Shown: in pieces, positions 1-5,184 of the stretch | Layout of the letters: each line of letters opens with the position of its first letter | Numbering within the stretch: position 1 is the stretch's first letter | Notes under the pieces: generated by a model | What the model was told of the DNA's origin: nothing | The model's database searches: none | What the model saw: the letters and a program-made list of their open reading frames with translations, nothing else | Assembly: GCA_003249585.1 (NCBI GenBank) | Contig: QKIM01000516.1 | Span: 1 to 5,184 of the forward strand | From: Deltaproteobacteria bacterium | Lineage (GTDB): Bacteria; Myxococcota_A; Polyangia; HGW-17 | Reading direction: 5' to 3' | Length of the DNA stretch: 5,184 bases | Program-made: the position numbers and the translations under genes

Positions 1-70
1 TCCTCAGCGCGCTGCGGATGTTCTTTTCATCATCAATAATGAGAATGGTTTCTGCGGGTTTCCCTGACAT
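1..70 (-). CDS. Response regulator receiver domain, N-terminal fragment (cut by window edge)
   Basis: Only the first 23 codons are inside the window. Translation gives a short polar lead (MSGKPAET), then the hydrophobic first beta strand ILII, the acidic pair Asp13-Asp14 and EKNIRSALR. This strand-DD-E-x-x-IR pattern is the start of a CheY-like receiver domain, where the paired acidic residues help bind Mg2+ near the phospho-accepting Asp, which would lie further on. The form IIDDEKNIRSALR is most reminiscent of NtrC-type sigma-54 activators, but the output domain is outside the window, so the class is a guess. The start is the first ATG in this frame; a weak AGGA sits about 8 bases upstream. 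It lies 89 bases downstream of the OmpA-like gene on the same strand, so co-transcription is possible but not shown. Confidence 0.8.
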   Translation of the reverse strand, partial: MSGKPAETILIIDDEKNIRSALR

Positions 71-159
71 TGAGGCGTCCTGAAGGAGGTTGGTCCGGCC
101 GGGCCGGCCGGGCCGCGGTGAGCCCAGAGAGATAAACGCTCCGGGCCCGGGCGGGTTTT
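71..159. other. GC-rich spacer between OmpA-like gene and response regulator
   Basis: This 89-base gap is almost pure G/C in two blocks: a 9-bp tandem duplication at 97-114 and a 10-bp self-complementary block at 141-150. Both could form stable structures on either strand. Neither is followed by a run of T on the minus strand, where the flanking genes are read, so a standard intrinsic terminator is not supported. No promoter for the response regulator could be picked out with confidence. Confidence 0.5.
97..114. repeat. 9-bp tandem duplication, GC-only
   Basis: The unit GGCCGGGCC occurs twice head to tail with no mismatch. It is palindromic apart from its central base, and the block is extended on both sides by further CCGG/CCGCGG sequence. 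It may simply be replication slippage in GC-rich DNA, or it may fold in the transcript that leads into the response regulator. Confidence 0.7.
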
Positions 160-2073
160 CTACTCGGGCATGGTGACGAGGATGCGGCGGTTGAGCCGCT
201 GCTTGCGGGCGGTCGTACCCTTGTACACAGGCATCTCCCTGCCCATGGCCGCGACGTTCACCCGGCTGAGCTTCACGTTCTTGGACTTGAAGTAGTTCTT
301 GATGGTCTCCACCTGAGCCTGGGTAATCTTCATGGCCGTCTTGGCGTCGACGGTGGTGTCCGTGAAGACCATGATGTCGAATTTGGGGAAGGCCGTGGTG
401 TTGATGAAGAGCGCGACCTGACCCAGGGCCCTCTCGCCGAGGCTGGAGAGCTTGGCGTCCTTGCCCGTCTTGCCGTCGAACCATTCGAACCTGCGGGTGG
501 GGAACTTGAAGGTGAGACCATAGCGCTGGATGCCCATGATCTTGACCTTGCCGAACTTGTACCAGGCTCTGCCCCTGTCGGGGCAGCCGTCCCAGTCCTT
601 GTTGCCGTTGATGGTCTCCTTCTCGTTGGGGCACTTGTCCATGTCGTCGGAGACGCCGTCCTTGTCGGTGTCGAACATGGAGGCGGGGCAGCCGTTGTAC
701 TTCTTCTCGCCCTTGACCTTGGGGCACTTGTCCACGGCGTCCATGATGCCGTCACCGTCGGAGTCGTACTTCTCGGGCGGACAGCCTGCGGTCTCACGGC
801 CACCGGCCTCCTTGGGACACTTGTCCTTGTCGTCGGAGACCCCATCCTGATCGGTGTCGATCATGTCGGCGGGGCAGCCCTTGTTGGCCTTGGGTCCCTT
901 GGCCAGCGGACAGTTGTCCTGCTTGTCGGGAATACCGTCGCCGTCGTTGTCGTTGTCGGGGCAGCCGTCGTCATCCTGGAAACCATCGAGATCCTCGGCC
1001 TCGTTGGGGCACTTGTCTTTGGCGTCGGGGATGCCGTCGTTGTCGTTGTCGTTGTCAGGGCAGCCGTCGTCGTCCTTGTAGCCGTCCTTGTCCTCCTTGA
1101 TGAGGGGGCACTTGTCCTCCTCGTCGGGGATGCCGTCACCGTCGGTATCCTTGATGGCCGGGATCCATTTGACTCCCAGGAGGCCGCGAACGAGGGGGGT
1201 CCCCACGCCGGCGACGATGCCCACGTTGGCACCACCCTGCACCATGAGCCCCTTGCCGAGGTTGTAGGAGACGGAGAGCCCACCCTCCACGGGGTGGTCG
1301 TGCACCGCCGCGGAGAAGCCGCTGCGGCCAGCGAGCTCGAAGTTGACGTTGAGCCTGGAGATGACCTCGTAGGAGGCGCCAACCCCGTAGATGATCTGGT
1401 TACCCAGCTCGAACTTGTCGTCGAAGAACTGGGTGTCGGAGGCGCTCAGGCGGACGAGAATGCCCAACTCGGCGGCGGCCTTGAACTTGCCGGTCCCCCA
1501 GGCCAGGACGCCACGCACCTGAATGGAGGGGAGCACCTCTCCGGTAAAGTTGTTGGAGAACTGTCCCGTGGGCACGCCGATGCGGAGATCGGCGCCGAGG
1601 GCGAGATCATCGACCTTGTAGAAACGGCCCCGGGCGTGGAGGGTGAAGTCACCCCAGGCCAGGGGACTGAGGGACTTGATGGCGTTGCCCTCGTCGTCGA
1701 CCTCGTTGCCGCTGACGAACCCCACGGGGATGGTGGCGCCCACCATGTAGTTGCCAAAGAGTCCGATGAAGCCGCCCAGCTCGGCCATGGCCAGCATGGA
1801 TACCACGGAGGCCCGCTTGGAGCCCAGGGTGTCGTTGTCCATGTTGTAGATGATGAAGGGGTCGATCCCCAGCCCGAACATCATCTGGACGCCGTATTCG
1901 AGATGCCCGGGCATGTCGAGGCCGCCGACATAGATGAAGGGGCCTTTCCCGAGAGCCGGGCGGAGAGTCAGAATATCGATCTTGTCAGGCTGCGGCGCGG
2001 TTTGCGCGGAGGCAGTCATGGAGTACAGAAGCACGATGAGGATGAAAATGGGGGTTCTCATTTTTGTAATCAT
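160..2073 (-). CDS. OmpA-family outer-membrane protein: beta-barrel, six TSP3 repeats, C-terminal OmpA domain
   Basis: A 637-residue envelope protein expected to sit in the outer membrane, with its C-terminal domain in the periplasm. Residues 1-23 are a signal peptide (K4 and R6, a hydrophobic core, then ASA before Gln24). Residues 24 to about 305 alternate polar and hydrophobic residues with many Gly and aromatics, as in a beta-barrel; at about 280 residues it is larger than the 8-strand OmpA barrel. Residues 309-499 are six Ca-binding TSP3 repeats of the form DxDxDGxxDxxDxCP. Residues 500-637 resemble an OmpA C-terminal domain, with FTD at 570-572 and NRR near the end, but Gln587 stands where the peptidoglycan-binding Arg is expected. 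The frame is open from 2121, but I chose the ATG at 2073: GGAG lies 6 bases upstream and it leaves a normal signal peptide. The ATG at 2061 is also possible. The exact porin or adhesin role is unknown. Confidence 0.9.
   Translation of the reverse strand: MITKMRTPIFILIVLLYSMTASAQTAPQPDKIDILTLRPALGKGPFIYVGGLDMPGHLEYGVQMMFGLGIDPFIIYNMDNDTLGSKRASVVSMLAMAELGGFIGLFGNYMVGATIPVGFVSGNEVDDEGNAIKSLSPLAWGDFTLHARGRFYKVDDLALGADLRIGVPTGQFSNNFTGEVLPSIQVRGVLAWGTGKFKAAAELGILVRLSASDTQFFDDKFELGNQIIYGVGASYEVISRLNVNFELAGRSGFSAAVHDHPVEGGLSVSYNLGKGLMVQGGANVGIVAGVGTPLVRGLLGVKWIPAIKDTDGDGIPDEEDKCPLIKEDKDGYKDDDGCPDNDNDNDGIPDAKDKCPNEAEDLDGFQDDDGCPDNDNDGDGIPDKQDNCPLAKGPKANKGCPADMIDTDQDGVSDDKDKCPKEAGGRETAGCPPEKYDSDGDGIMDAVDKCPKVKGEKKYNGCPASMFDTDKDGVSDDMDKCPNEKETINGNKDWDGCPDRGRAWYKFGKVKIMGIQRYGLTFKFPTRRFEWFDGKTGKDAKLSSLGERALGQVALFINTTAFPKFDIMVFTDTTVDAKTAMKITQAQVETIKNYFKSKNVKLSRVNVAAMGREMPVYKGTTARKQRLNRRILVTMPE
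577..1149 (-). repeat. TSP3 (thrombospondin type 3) repeat array inside the OmpA-like gene
   Basis: Six repeats encode residues 309-499, with units starting at about 309, 342, 375, 406, 437 and 468. Each has an Asp-rich calcium loop ending in CP, followed by a second CP. The first two steps are 33 residues long and the next three are 31; the last unit has the longer internal spacing again. All twelve cysteines of the protein are here, in pairs 322/338, 355/371, 388/400, 419/431, 450/462 and 481/497. TSP3 repeats bind calcium and form a stiff linker, here between barrel and periplasmic domain. The DNA of units 1 and 2 is very similar (for example around 943-978 and 1036-1074), which suggests recent duplication or gene conversion. 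Confidence 0.9.
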
Positions 2074-2079
2074 TTGAAA

Positions 2080-2083
2080 CTCC
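2080..2083 (-). promoter_or_regulatory. Ribosome binding site that decides the OmpA-like start
   Basis: On the minus strand GGAG is followed by 6 bases (TTTCAA) and then the ATG at 2073. The ATG at 2061 has no such motif at a usable distance (GGAG is 18 bases away). The ATG at 2085 could use a GAGGTGG about 10 bases upstream, but this would put extra residues before the signal peptide. Confidence 0.6.
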
Positions 2084-2104
2084 ATTGATTGATGGCCACC
2101 TCGG

Positions 2105-2133
2105 ACTATATCAGAGAACAAGGCACTTTGAAA
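2105..2133 (-). promoter_or_regulatory. Candidate sigma-70 type promoter for the OmpA-like gene
   Basis: On the minus strand TTTCAA (2133-2128) and TATAGT (2110-2105) are separated by 17 bases. The -10 box matches TATAAT at five of six positions; the -35 box is weak at three of six. Transcription would begin near 2098, giving a leader of about 25 bases before the ATG at 2073 and excluding the longer reading frame that begins at 2121. This was found by eye and is only a candidate. Confidence 0.35.
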
Positions 2134-2211
2134 CCCTAATTATCGCGTTCCGGGCACCCCGCACGAACCGTTGCCGACGCGTTCTACGACCCACGGTGGA
2201 CCATTGCCAGA

Positions 2212-2865
2212 TCACTGAAAGGAATATACTATTTTAATGTATGGTGAGGCCGCCATGTCCGCAGGGTTTGTCCCCGGGATCCCCTCGGGCAGCGACCGGT
2301 TGCGGCGTGTGAACTCCTGCTCCCAGACCCGGCGGGCCCAGGTCCCGGGTTTTCCGAAGTGCATCGGGTGCCTCGGGAAGAGATCTGTCCCCAGCGCGGC
2401 CATGGCGTCGGAGACCAGCTCGGAGCAGTAGTAGGCCCCGTTGTCCGGCAGGAAATCACGGTCGTAGGGTTTTCCAAGGCGAGCCCGCAGCTCGTTCAGG
2501 AAAAAGGGGATGCCCGGCCTGAATGCTTCCTTCAGCCGGCCTACCAGGATCTTCGCGCGTCCGCTGCCGCTTCGGGACCGTTTCACGAACGCGTCGAACC
2601 CGATCCGGCGCACGGAACCGAGCGCCTCGATGAGCACCACACCGCCCGGACCAATCTTCTCGACGACGGCAACGTGGGAGATGGGCGGCAGCCCCTTGCG
2701 GACCGTCACCTTCTCGATGGCGGTGCACAGATCTCCACAGTCCAGATCCTGAAAGATCAGATCGCCGGGCTGCAGTGACGGCGCGAGTTTGGCGGGGACC
2801 AGCGGGGCACGTCCGCAGGAGACCATGATGGAGAAAAGAGCGAGAAGGAAAAAAACCGTGCGCAT
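2212..2865 (-). CDS. Lipoprotein, YiiX/YebB-like (DUF830, permuted NlpC/P60) cysteine hydrolase
   Basis: A 217-residue protein with a lipoprotein signal: Arg2, a hydrophobic stretch, and IMVSC with Cys17 as the lipid-modified residue. The mature part shows the marks of the YiiX/YebB-like NlpC/P60 superfamily: LQPGDLIFQDLDCG at 31-44, SHVAVVE at 63-69, VLIEA at 77-81, GKPYD at 131-135 and YYCSELV at 145-151. In this permuted branch the catalytic His comes before the Cys, so His64 and Cys147 are the likely catalytic pair, with Glu80 a possible helper. Relatives are thought to be peptidases, amidases or acyl-transfer enzymes acting at the cell envelope; the substrate is not known. The ATG at 2865 has GAGG 5 bases upstream. 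Cys43 and Cys47 are two further cysteines near the N-terminus. The gene is divergent from glyA and lies 138 bases before the OmpA-like gene on the same strand. Confidence 0.85.
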   Translation of the reverse strand: MRTVFFLLALFSIMVSCGRAPLVPAKLAPSLQPGDLIFQDLDCGDLCTAIEKVTVRKGLPPISHVAVVEKIGPGGVVLIEALGSVRRIGFDAFVKRSRSGSGRAKILVGRLKEAFRPGIPFFLNELRARLGKPYDRDFLPDNGAYYCSELVSDAMAALGTDLFPRHPMHFGKPGTWARRVWEQEFTRRNRSLPEGIPGTNPADMAASPYIKIVYSFQ

Positions 2866-2953
2866 GTGTTCCTCGGGTTGACACGTGACCCTAAATCGTA
2901 TTGAGTTCAGGTGGGGTTTTCAGCCCCTCGGTCAAAAACCGTCCGAATTCCAA

Positions 2954-2971
2954 GGGAGACTATAGTCTCCC
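2954..2971. promoter_or_regulatory. 18-bp perfect palindrome (operator or hairpin candidate) upstream of glyA
   Basis: GGGAGACTATAGTCTCCC reads the same on both strands with no mismatch. As DNA it fits a dimeric repressor site. As RNA it could form a 7-bp stem with a UAUA loop. It ends 61 bases before the glyA ATG and begins 88 bases from the lipoprotein ATG. The centre contains TATAGT on each strand, so a bound protein could block a -10 box. No T-run follows on either strand, which argues against a terminator. Confidence 0.6.
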
Positions 2972-3023
2972 GCGGCACAAAAATGAAAACATTTCTTGCA
3001 CCGGACTTTTTCTTTTCCACCTC

Positions 3024-3028
3024 GGAGG
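3024..3028 (+). promoter_or_regulatory. glyA ribosome binding site
   Basis: GGAGG lies 4 bases before the ATG at 3033. This fixes the start there and not at the in-frame ATG at 2901, whose extra 44 codons run through the palindrome and do not resemble the N-terminus of this enzyme family. Confidence 0.85.
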
Positions 3029-3032
3029 TACC

Positions 3033-4337
3033 ATGCTCGATCAGACCATTCTTTCCATCCTCAAGGAACAGGACCAACAACTCTTCGATCTCGTTCTCAG
3101 AGAGGAGACCCGCCAGCACGAGCAGATCCGGCTCATCCCCTCTGAGAACTACGCATCACCGGCGGTGAAGGCGGCCCTGGCCACTTCCTTCACCAACAAA
3201 TACGGCGAAGGATACCCCGGACGCCGCTACTACCAGGGACAGGTCAACACCGACGCCCTGGAGCTCATGGTCATCGAACGGGCAAAAGCGCTCTTCGGCT
3301 ACCCCCACGCCAACGTGCAGGCGCTCTCGGGCGCCCCGGCCAACCTGGGCGTCTATACGGCCTTCCTCAAGCCCTTCGAGGGCAAGATCATGGCCATGCG
3401 TCTGGACCACGGCGGCCACCTCACCCACGGCAGCCCCGTCTCCGTCACGGGACAGTGGTTCGAGATCCTCTCCTACGGCTGCAATGAGAACGATGTCCTC
3501 GACTACGAGGAGATCAGGCGCCAGGCGCTGGAGTTCAAACCAGACGTGCTGGTCTGCGGATACACCGCCTACCCGCGGCTCATCGACTTCGAGAAGTTCG
3601 GCGAGATCGCCCGCGAGGTCGGCGCCATCTCCCTGGCCGACGTCTCCCACATCGCCGGTCTCATCGCCGGCGGGGCCCATCCCTCTCCCTGGCCCCACAT
3701 GGACGTCGTGACCTTCACCACCCACAAGACCCTCCGTGGCCCTCGCGCCGCCATCATCCTCGCCAAAGACGCCGACATGATGGACAGGATCGACAAGGCC
3801 GTCTTCCCCGGTCTTCAGGGCGGGCCCCACTTCAACACTATCGCCGCCATCGGCGTCGCCCTGGGCGAGGCCGCCTCTCCGGCGTTCAAGGACTACAGCC
3901 ACCAGGTGGTGGCCAACGCCAAAAAACTCGGCGAGGAACTGAAGGTCCGTGGTCACCACGTGGTCTCCGGAGGCACCGAGAACCACCTCCTGCTCCTGGA
4001 CGTTCGCAAATCCCACAAGCTCCCGGGCAAACGCGTGGCCGTCGCCCTCGAGGAGGTGGGCATCGTCCTCAACTTCAACACCGTACCCAACGCCTCCGAC
4101 CGGCAAAAACCCCTCTTCCCCGACGGCATCCGCCTGGGCACCCCCTCCATCACCACCCGCGGCATGAAGGAGACCGACATGGTCAGACTCGCCTCCCTCA
4201 TCGACCGCACCATCAACAACCTCAAGACGGGCAAGATCTCCGAGGGCGAATCTGCATGGAAGGACGACGACGAAGCCGTCACCATCGCCGCCGCCGTCAG
4301 GGAGCTCGCCACCTCTTTCCCAACCTTCGCGTGGTAG
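3033..4337 (+). CDS. glyA: Serine hydroxymethyltransferase
   Basis: A 434-residue PLP enzyme of the cytoplasm that converts serine and tetrahydrofolate to glycine and 5,10-methylene-tetrahydrofolate, feeding purine, thymidylate and methionine synthesis. Length is normal for bacterial GlyA (about 415-435). Visible hallmarks: SEN (37-39), NKYGEGYPGRRYY (55-67, with Tyr57, Glu59, Tyr66 and Tyr67), GGHLTHGSP, ADVSHIAGL with Asp203 and His206, TTHKTLRGPR with the PLP-binding Lys232, and GIRLGTPSITTRG with substrate-carboxylate Arg367. The numbering tracks the E. coli enzyme with an offset of 2 to 4. The loop that holds the PLP phosphate reads SGAPAN (99-104) where E. coli has SGSQAN, and the segment after RRYY is QGQVNTDALE where GGCEYVD is usual, so this belongs to a less common sequence subtype. 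deoB follows after 4 bases, so the two are probably co-transcribed. Confidence 0.97.
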   Translation: MLDQTILSILKEQDQQLFDLVLREETRQHEQIRLIPSENYASPAVKAALATSFTNKYGEGYPGRRYYQGQVNTDALELMVIERAKALFGYPHANVQALSGAPANLGVYTAFLKPFEGKIMAMRLDHGGHLTHGSPVSVTGQWFEILSYGCNENDVLDYEEIRRQALEFKPDVLVCGYTAYPRLIDFEKFGEIAREVGAISLADVSHIAGLIAGGAHPSPWPHMDVVTFTTHKTLRGPRAAIILAKDADMMDRIDKAVFPGLQGGPHFNTIAAIGVALGEAASPAFKDYSHQVVANAKKLGEELKVRGHHVVSGGTENHLLLLDVRKSHKLPGKRVAVALEEVGIVLNFNTVPNASDRQKPLFPDGIRLGTPSITTRGMKETDMVRLASLIDRTINNLKTGKISEGESAWKDDDEAVTIAAAVRELATSFPTFAW

Positions 4338-4341
4338 CCCC

Positions 4342-5184
4342 ATGAAACGTGTACTCCTCATCGTTCTGGACAGCGTAGGTATCGGTTCAGCCCGGGATGC
4401 CGCCGATTACGGCGACGCCGGCTCCGACACCCTCGGACATATCGCCCAGGCCTTCGCGGCCGAAGGCATCCCCTTCGCCCTGCCCAACATGGCCCGCCTC
4501 GGGCTTTCCGCCCTCAGCCCCTCCATCGGTGCGGTCGAGGATGAGATCTTCGGCTGTTACGGTGTCCTCGAACCCCTCTCCAAGGGCAAGGACACGACGA
4601 CAGGGCACTGGGAGATGGTGGGCGTCATCCTCGATGAACCCTTCCCCACCTACCCCGACGGGTTCCCCGTCGAGATCACCGCGGCCCTCGAGCGGGCCAC
4701 GGGGGTGAAGTACATCGGCAACAAGGCCGCCTCGGGCACGGCGATCCTCGACGAGCTGGGGGAGCGGCACATGAGGGAGCGCGCCCCCATCCTCTATACC
4801 AGCGCCGACTCCGTCCTCCAGATCGCCGCGCACGAAGAGATCTTCCCCGTCCTAGAGCTCTACCGCTTCTGTGAAAAAGCTCGTGAGATCGCAGATAAAT
4901 ATCAGATAGGGCGGGTCATCGCGCGCCCCTTCGAGGGGACCCCGGGCGCCTTCCAGCGCACGACGCGGCGCCACGACTACTCCATGAACCCCACCTTCCC
5001 GACGGTCCTCGACGCCATCAGGGATCAGGGGCTCCCCGTGGAAGGCGTGGGCAAGATCTACGACATCTTCAACGGCGCCGGAGTCACCGCCTCCACCCCC
5101 ACCACGGGCAACGCCCACGGCATCGGGGTCACCCTCGAGCGCTTCGCGGCCCTCGAGTCGGGGCTGCTCTTCGTGAACCTCGTG
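4342..5184 (+). CDS. deoB: Phosphopentomutase, 3' end beyond the window
   Basis: The first 281 codons of a protein expected to be about 390-400 residues; no stop is reached before the edge. The enzyme interconverts ribose (or deoxyribose) 1-phosphate and 5-phosphate in nucleoside salvage, in the cytoplasm. It belongs to the alkaline-phosphatase superfamily. Evidence: VLDSVGIG at 8-15 with metal-ligand Asp10, GSDTLGHIA at 27-35, KGKDTTTGHWEMVG at 81-94 with Thr85 as the residue phosphorylated in catalysis, GNKAASGT at 126-133, and YTSADSVLQIAAHEE, where Asp156 has the same number as the functional Asp of the Bacillus cereus enzyme. GKIYDIF and the terminal LFVNLV are also typical; the remaining metal-binding Asp and His residues should follow just past the edge. 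The ATG is 4 bases after the glyA stop with no clear ribosome binding site, so translation may be coupled to glyA. Confidence 0.96.
   Translation, partial: MKRVLLIVLDSVGIGSARDAADYGDAGSDTLGHIAQAFAAEGIPFALPNMARLGLSALSPSIGAVEDEIFGCYGVLEPLSKGKDTTTGHWEMVGVILDEPFPTYPDGFPVEITAALERATGVKYIGNKAASGTAILDELGERHMRERAPILYTSADSVLQIAAHEEIFPVLELYRFCEKAREIADKYQIGRVIARPFEGTPGAFQRTTRRHDYSMNPTFPTVLDAIRDQGLPVEGVGKIYDIFNGAGVTASTPTTGNAHGIGVTLERFAALESGLLFVNLV

Larger units (their letters stand above)
2074..2211. other. Intergenic region between lipoprotein and OmpA-like genes
   Basis: This 138-base gap holds the OmpA-like gene's ribosome binding site and candidate promoter. It also has an imperfect hairpin at 2165-2184 (GAAC-CGT paired with ACG-c-GTTC, loop of five). 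The hairpin lies about 28 bases beyond the lipoprotein stop but has no T-run after it, so it is not called a terminator. No small gene was seen. Confidence 0.4.
2866..3032. promoter_or_regulatory. Divergent intergenic region between lipoprotein gene and glyA
   Basis: This 167-base region must hold the start signals for both directions. It contains the palindrome at 2954-2971, a small inverted repeat CGGT-caaaa-ACCG at 2929-2941, and a T-rich run (3007-3017) just before the glyA ribosome binding site. For the lipoprotein, CTGAAA (2923-2918) and TACGAT (2900-2895) lie 17 bases apart on the minus strand, each matching consensus at four of six positions. On the plus strand no well-spaced promoter pair was found for glyA; TATAGT inside the palindrome (2961-2966) could serve as a -10 box but lacks a recognisable -35 box. 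No glycine or THF riboswitch pattern was recognised. Confidence 0.5.

Noticed and set aside
141..159. Plus-strand intrinsic terminator (GC palindrome followed by GCGGGTTTT)
   Set aside because: No plus-strand gene ends nearby, the palindrome has no loop, and the T-run is only four bases and displaced from the stem.
577..1149. Regular repeats suggesting a CRISPR or minisatellite array
   Set aside because: The repeats are in frame and encode degenerate TSP3 protein repeats; there are no identical repeats with unique spacers.
1294..2088. 264-codon open frame on the plus strand opposite the OmpA-like gene
   Set aside because: Shadow of the minus-strand gene in GC-rich DNA. It has no domain and low-complexity acidic content.
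2074..2121. N-terminal extension of the OmpA-like protein to the ATG at 2121
   Set aside because: It would put 16 residues before a normal signal peptide, lacks a good ribosome binding site and overlaps the candidate promoter.
2878..2904. Perfect TTGACA at 2878-2883 as the -35 box of a plus-strand promoter
   Set aside because: The only possible -10 box (TATTGA at 2899-2904) is poor and only 15 bases away, and the TTGACA lies within the lipoprotein gene's leader.
2974..3002. Sigma-54 type promoter before glyA (GGCAC ... TTGCA)
   Set aside because: The two halves are 17 bases apart; the sigma-54 -24/-12 elements need about 5 bases between GGCAC and TTGCA.
2901..3032. N-terminal extension of glyA by 44 codons
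   Set aside because: The GGAGG before 3033 and the family's usual N-terminus both support the later ATG, and the extension runs through the palindrome and a T-rich leader.
3156..4361. Long open frame (401 codons) on the minus strand opposite glyA
   Set aside because: It is antisense to a well-supported glyA. Its composition (Gly, Val, Asp, Glu rich, no recognisable domain) is what the complement of C/G-ending codons gives.

Overview
The window is GC-rich DNA from a Gram-negative bacterium. Codons favour third-position C or G, and the genes include an outer-membrane OmpA-family protein with thrombospondin type-3 (TSP3) repeats and a lipoprotein. The long barrel joined to TSP3 repeats and an OmpA tail, next to an NtrC-like receiver domain, suggests the Deltaproteobacteria/Myxococcota side of the tree. 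This is inference from family style; no phylogenetic marker was tested.

Layout. The left half (1-2865) is read from the minus strand. In transcription order it holds a small lipoprotein of the YiiX/YebB-like (permuted NlpC/P60) cysteine hydrolase family (2212-2865), a large OmpA-like protein with six TSP3 calcium-binding repeats (160-2073), and the first 23 codons of a response regulator that runs off the left edge (1-70). The right half (3033-5184) is read from the plus strand: glyA (serine hydroxymethyltransferase), then after a 4-base gap deoB (phosphopentomutase), which is cut by the right edge. A 167-base divergent intergenic region (2866-3032) separates the halves and carries an 18-bp perfect palindrome.

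How the genes fit together. glyA and deoB look like one transcription unit for one-carbon and pentose/nucleoside metabolism. The minus-strand genes concern the cell envelope, but the 138-base gap between lipoprotein and OmpA, with a plausible promoter in it, suggests that the OmpA gene is transcribed on its own.

Nothing here looks like an undescribed defence, mobile or RNA system. The points most worth a second look are the loss of the peptidoglycan-binding arginine in the OmpA tail, the cysteine-paired TSP3 array with two spacing classes, the palindrome upstream of glyA, and sequence deviations in the PLP-phosphate loop of GlyA. No tRNA, rRNA, CRISPR array, insertion sequence or convincing rho-independent terminator was seen.
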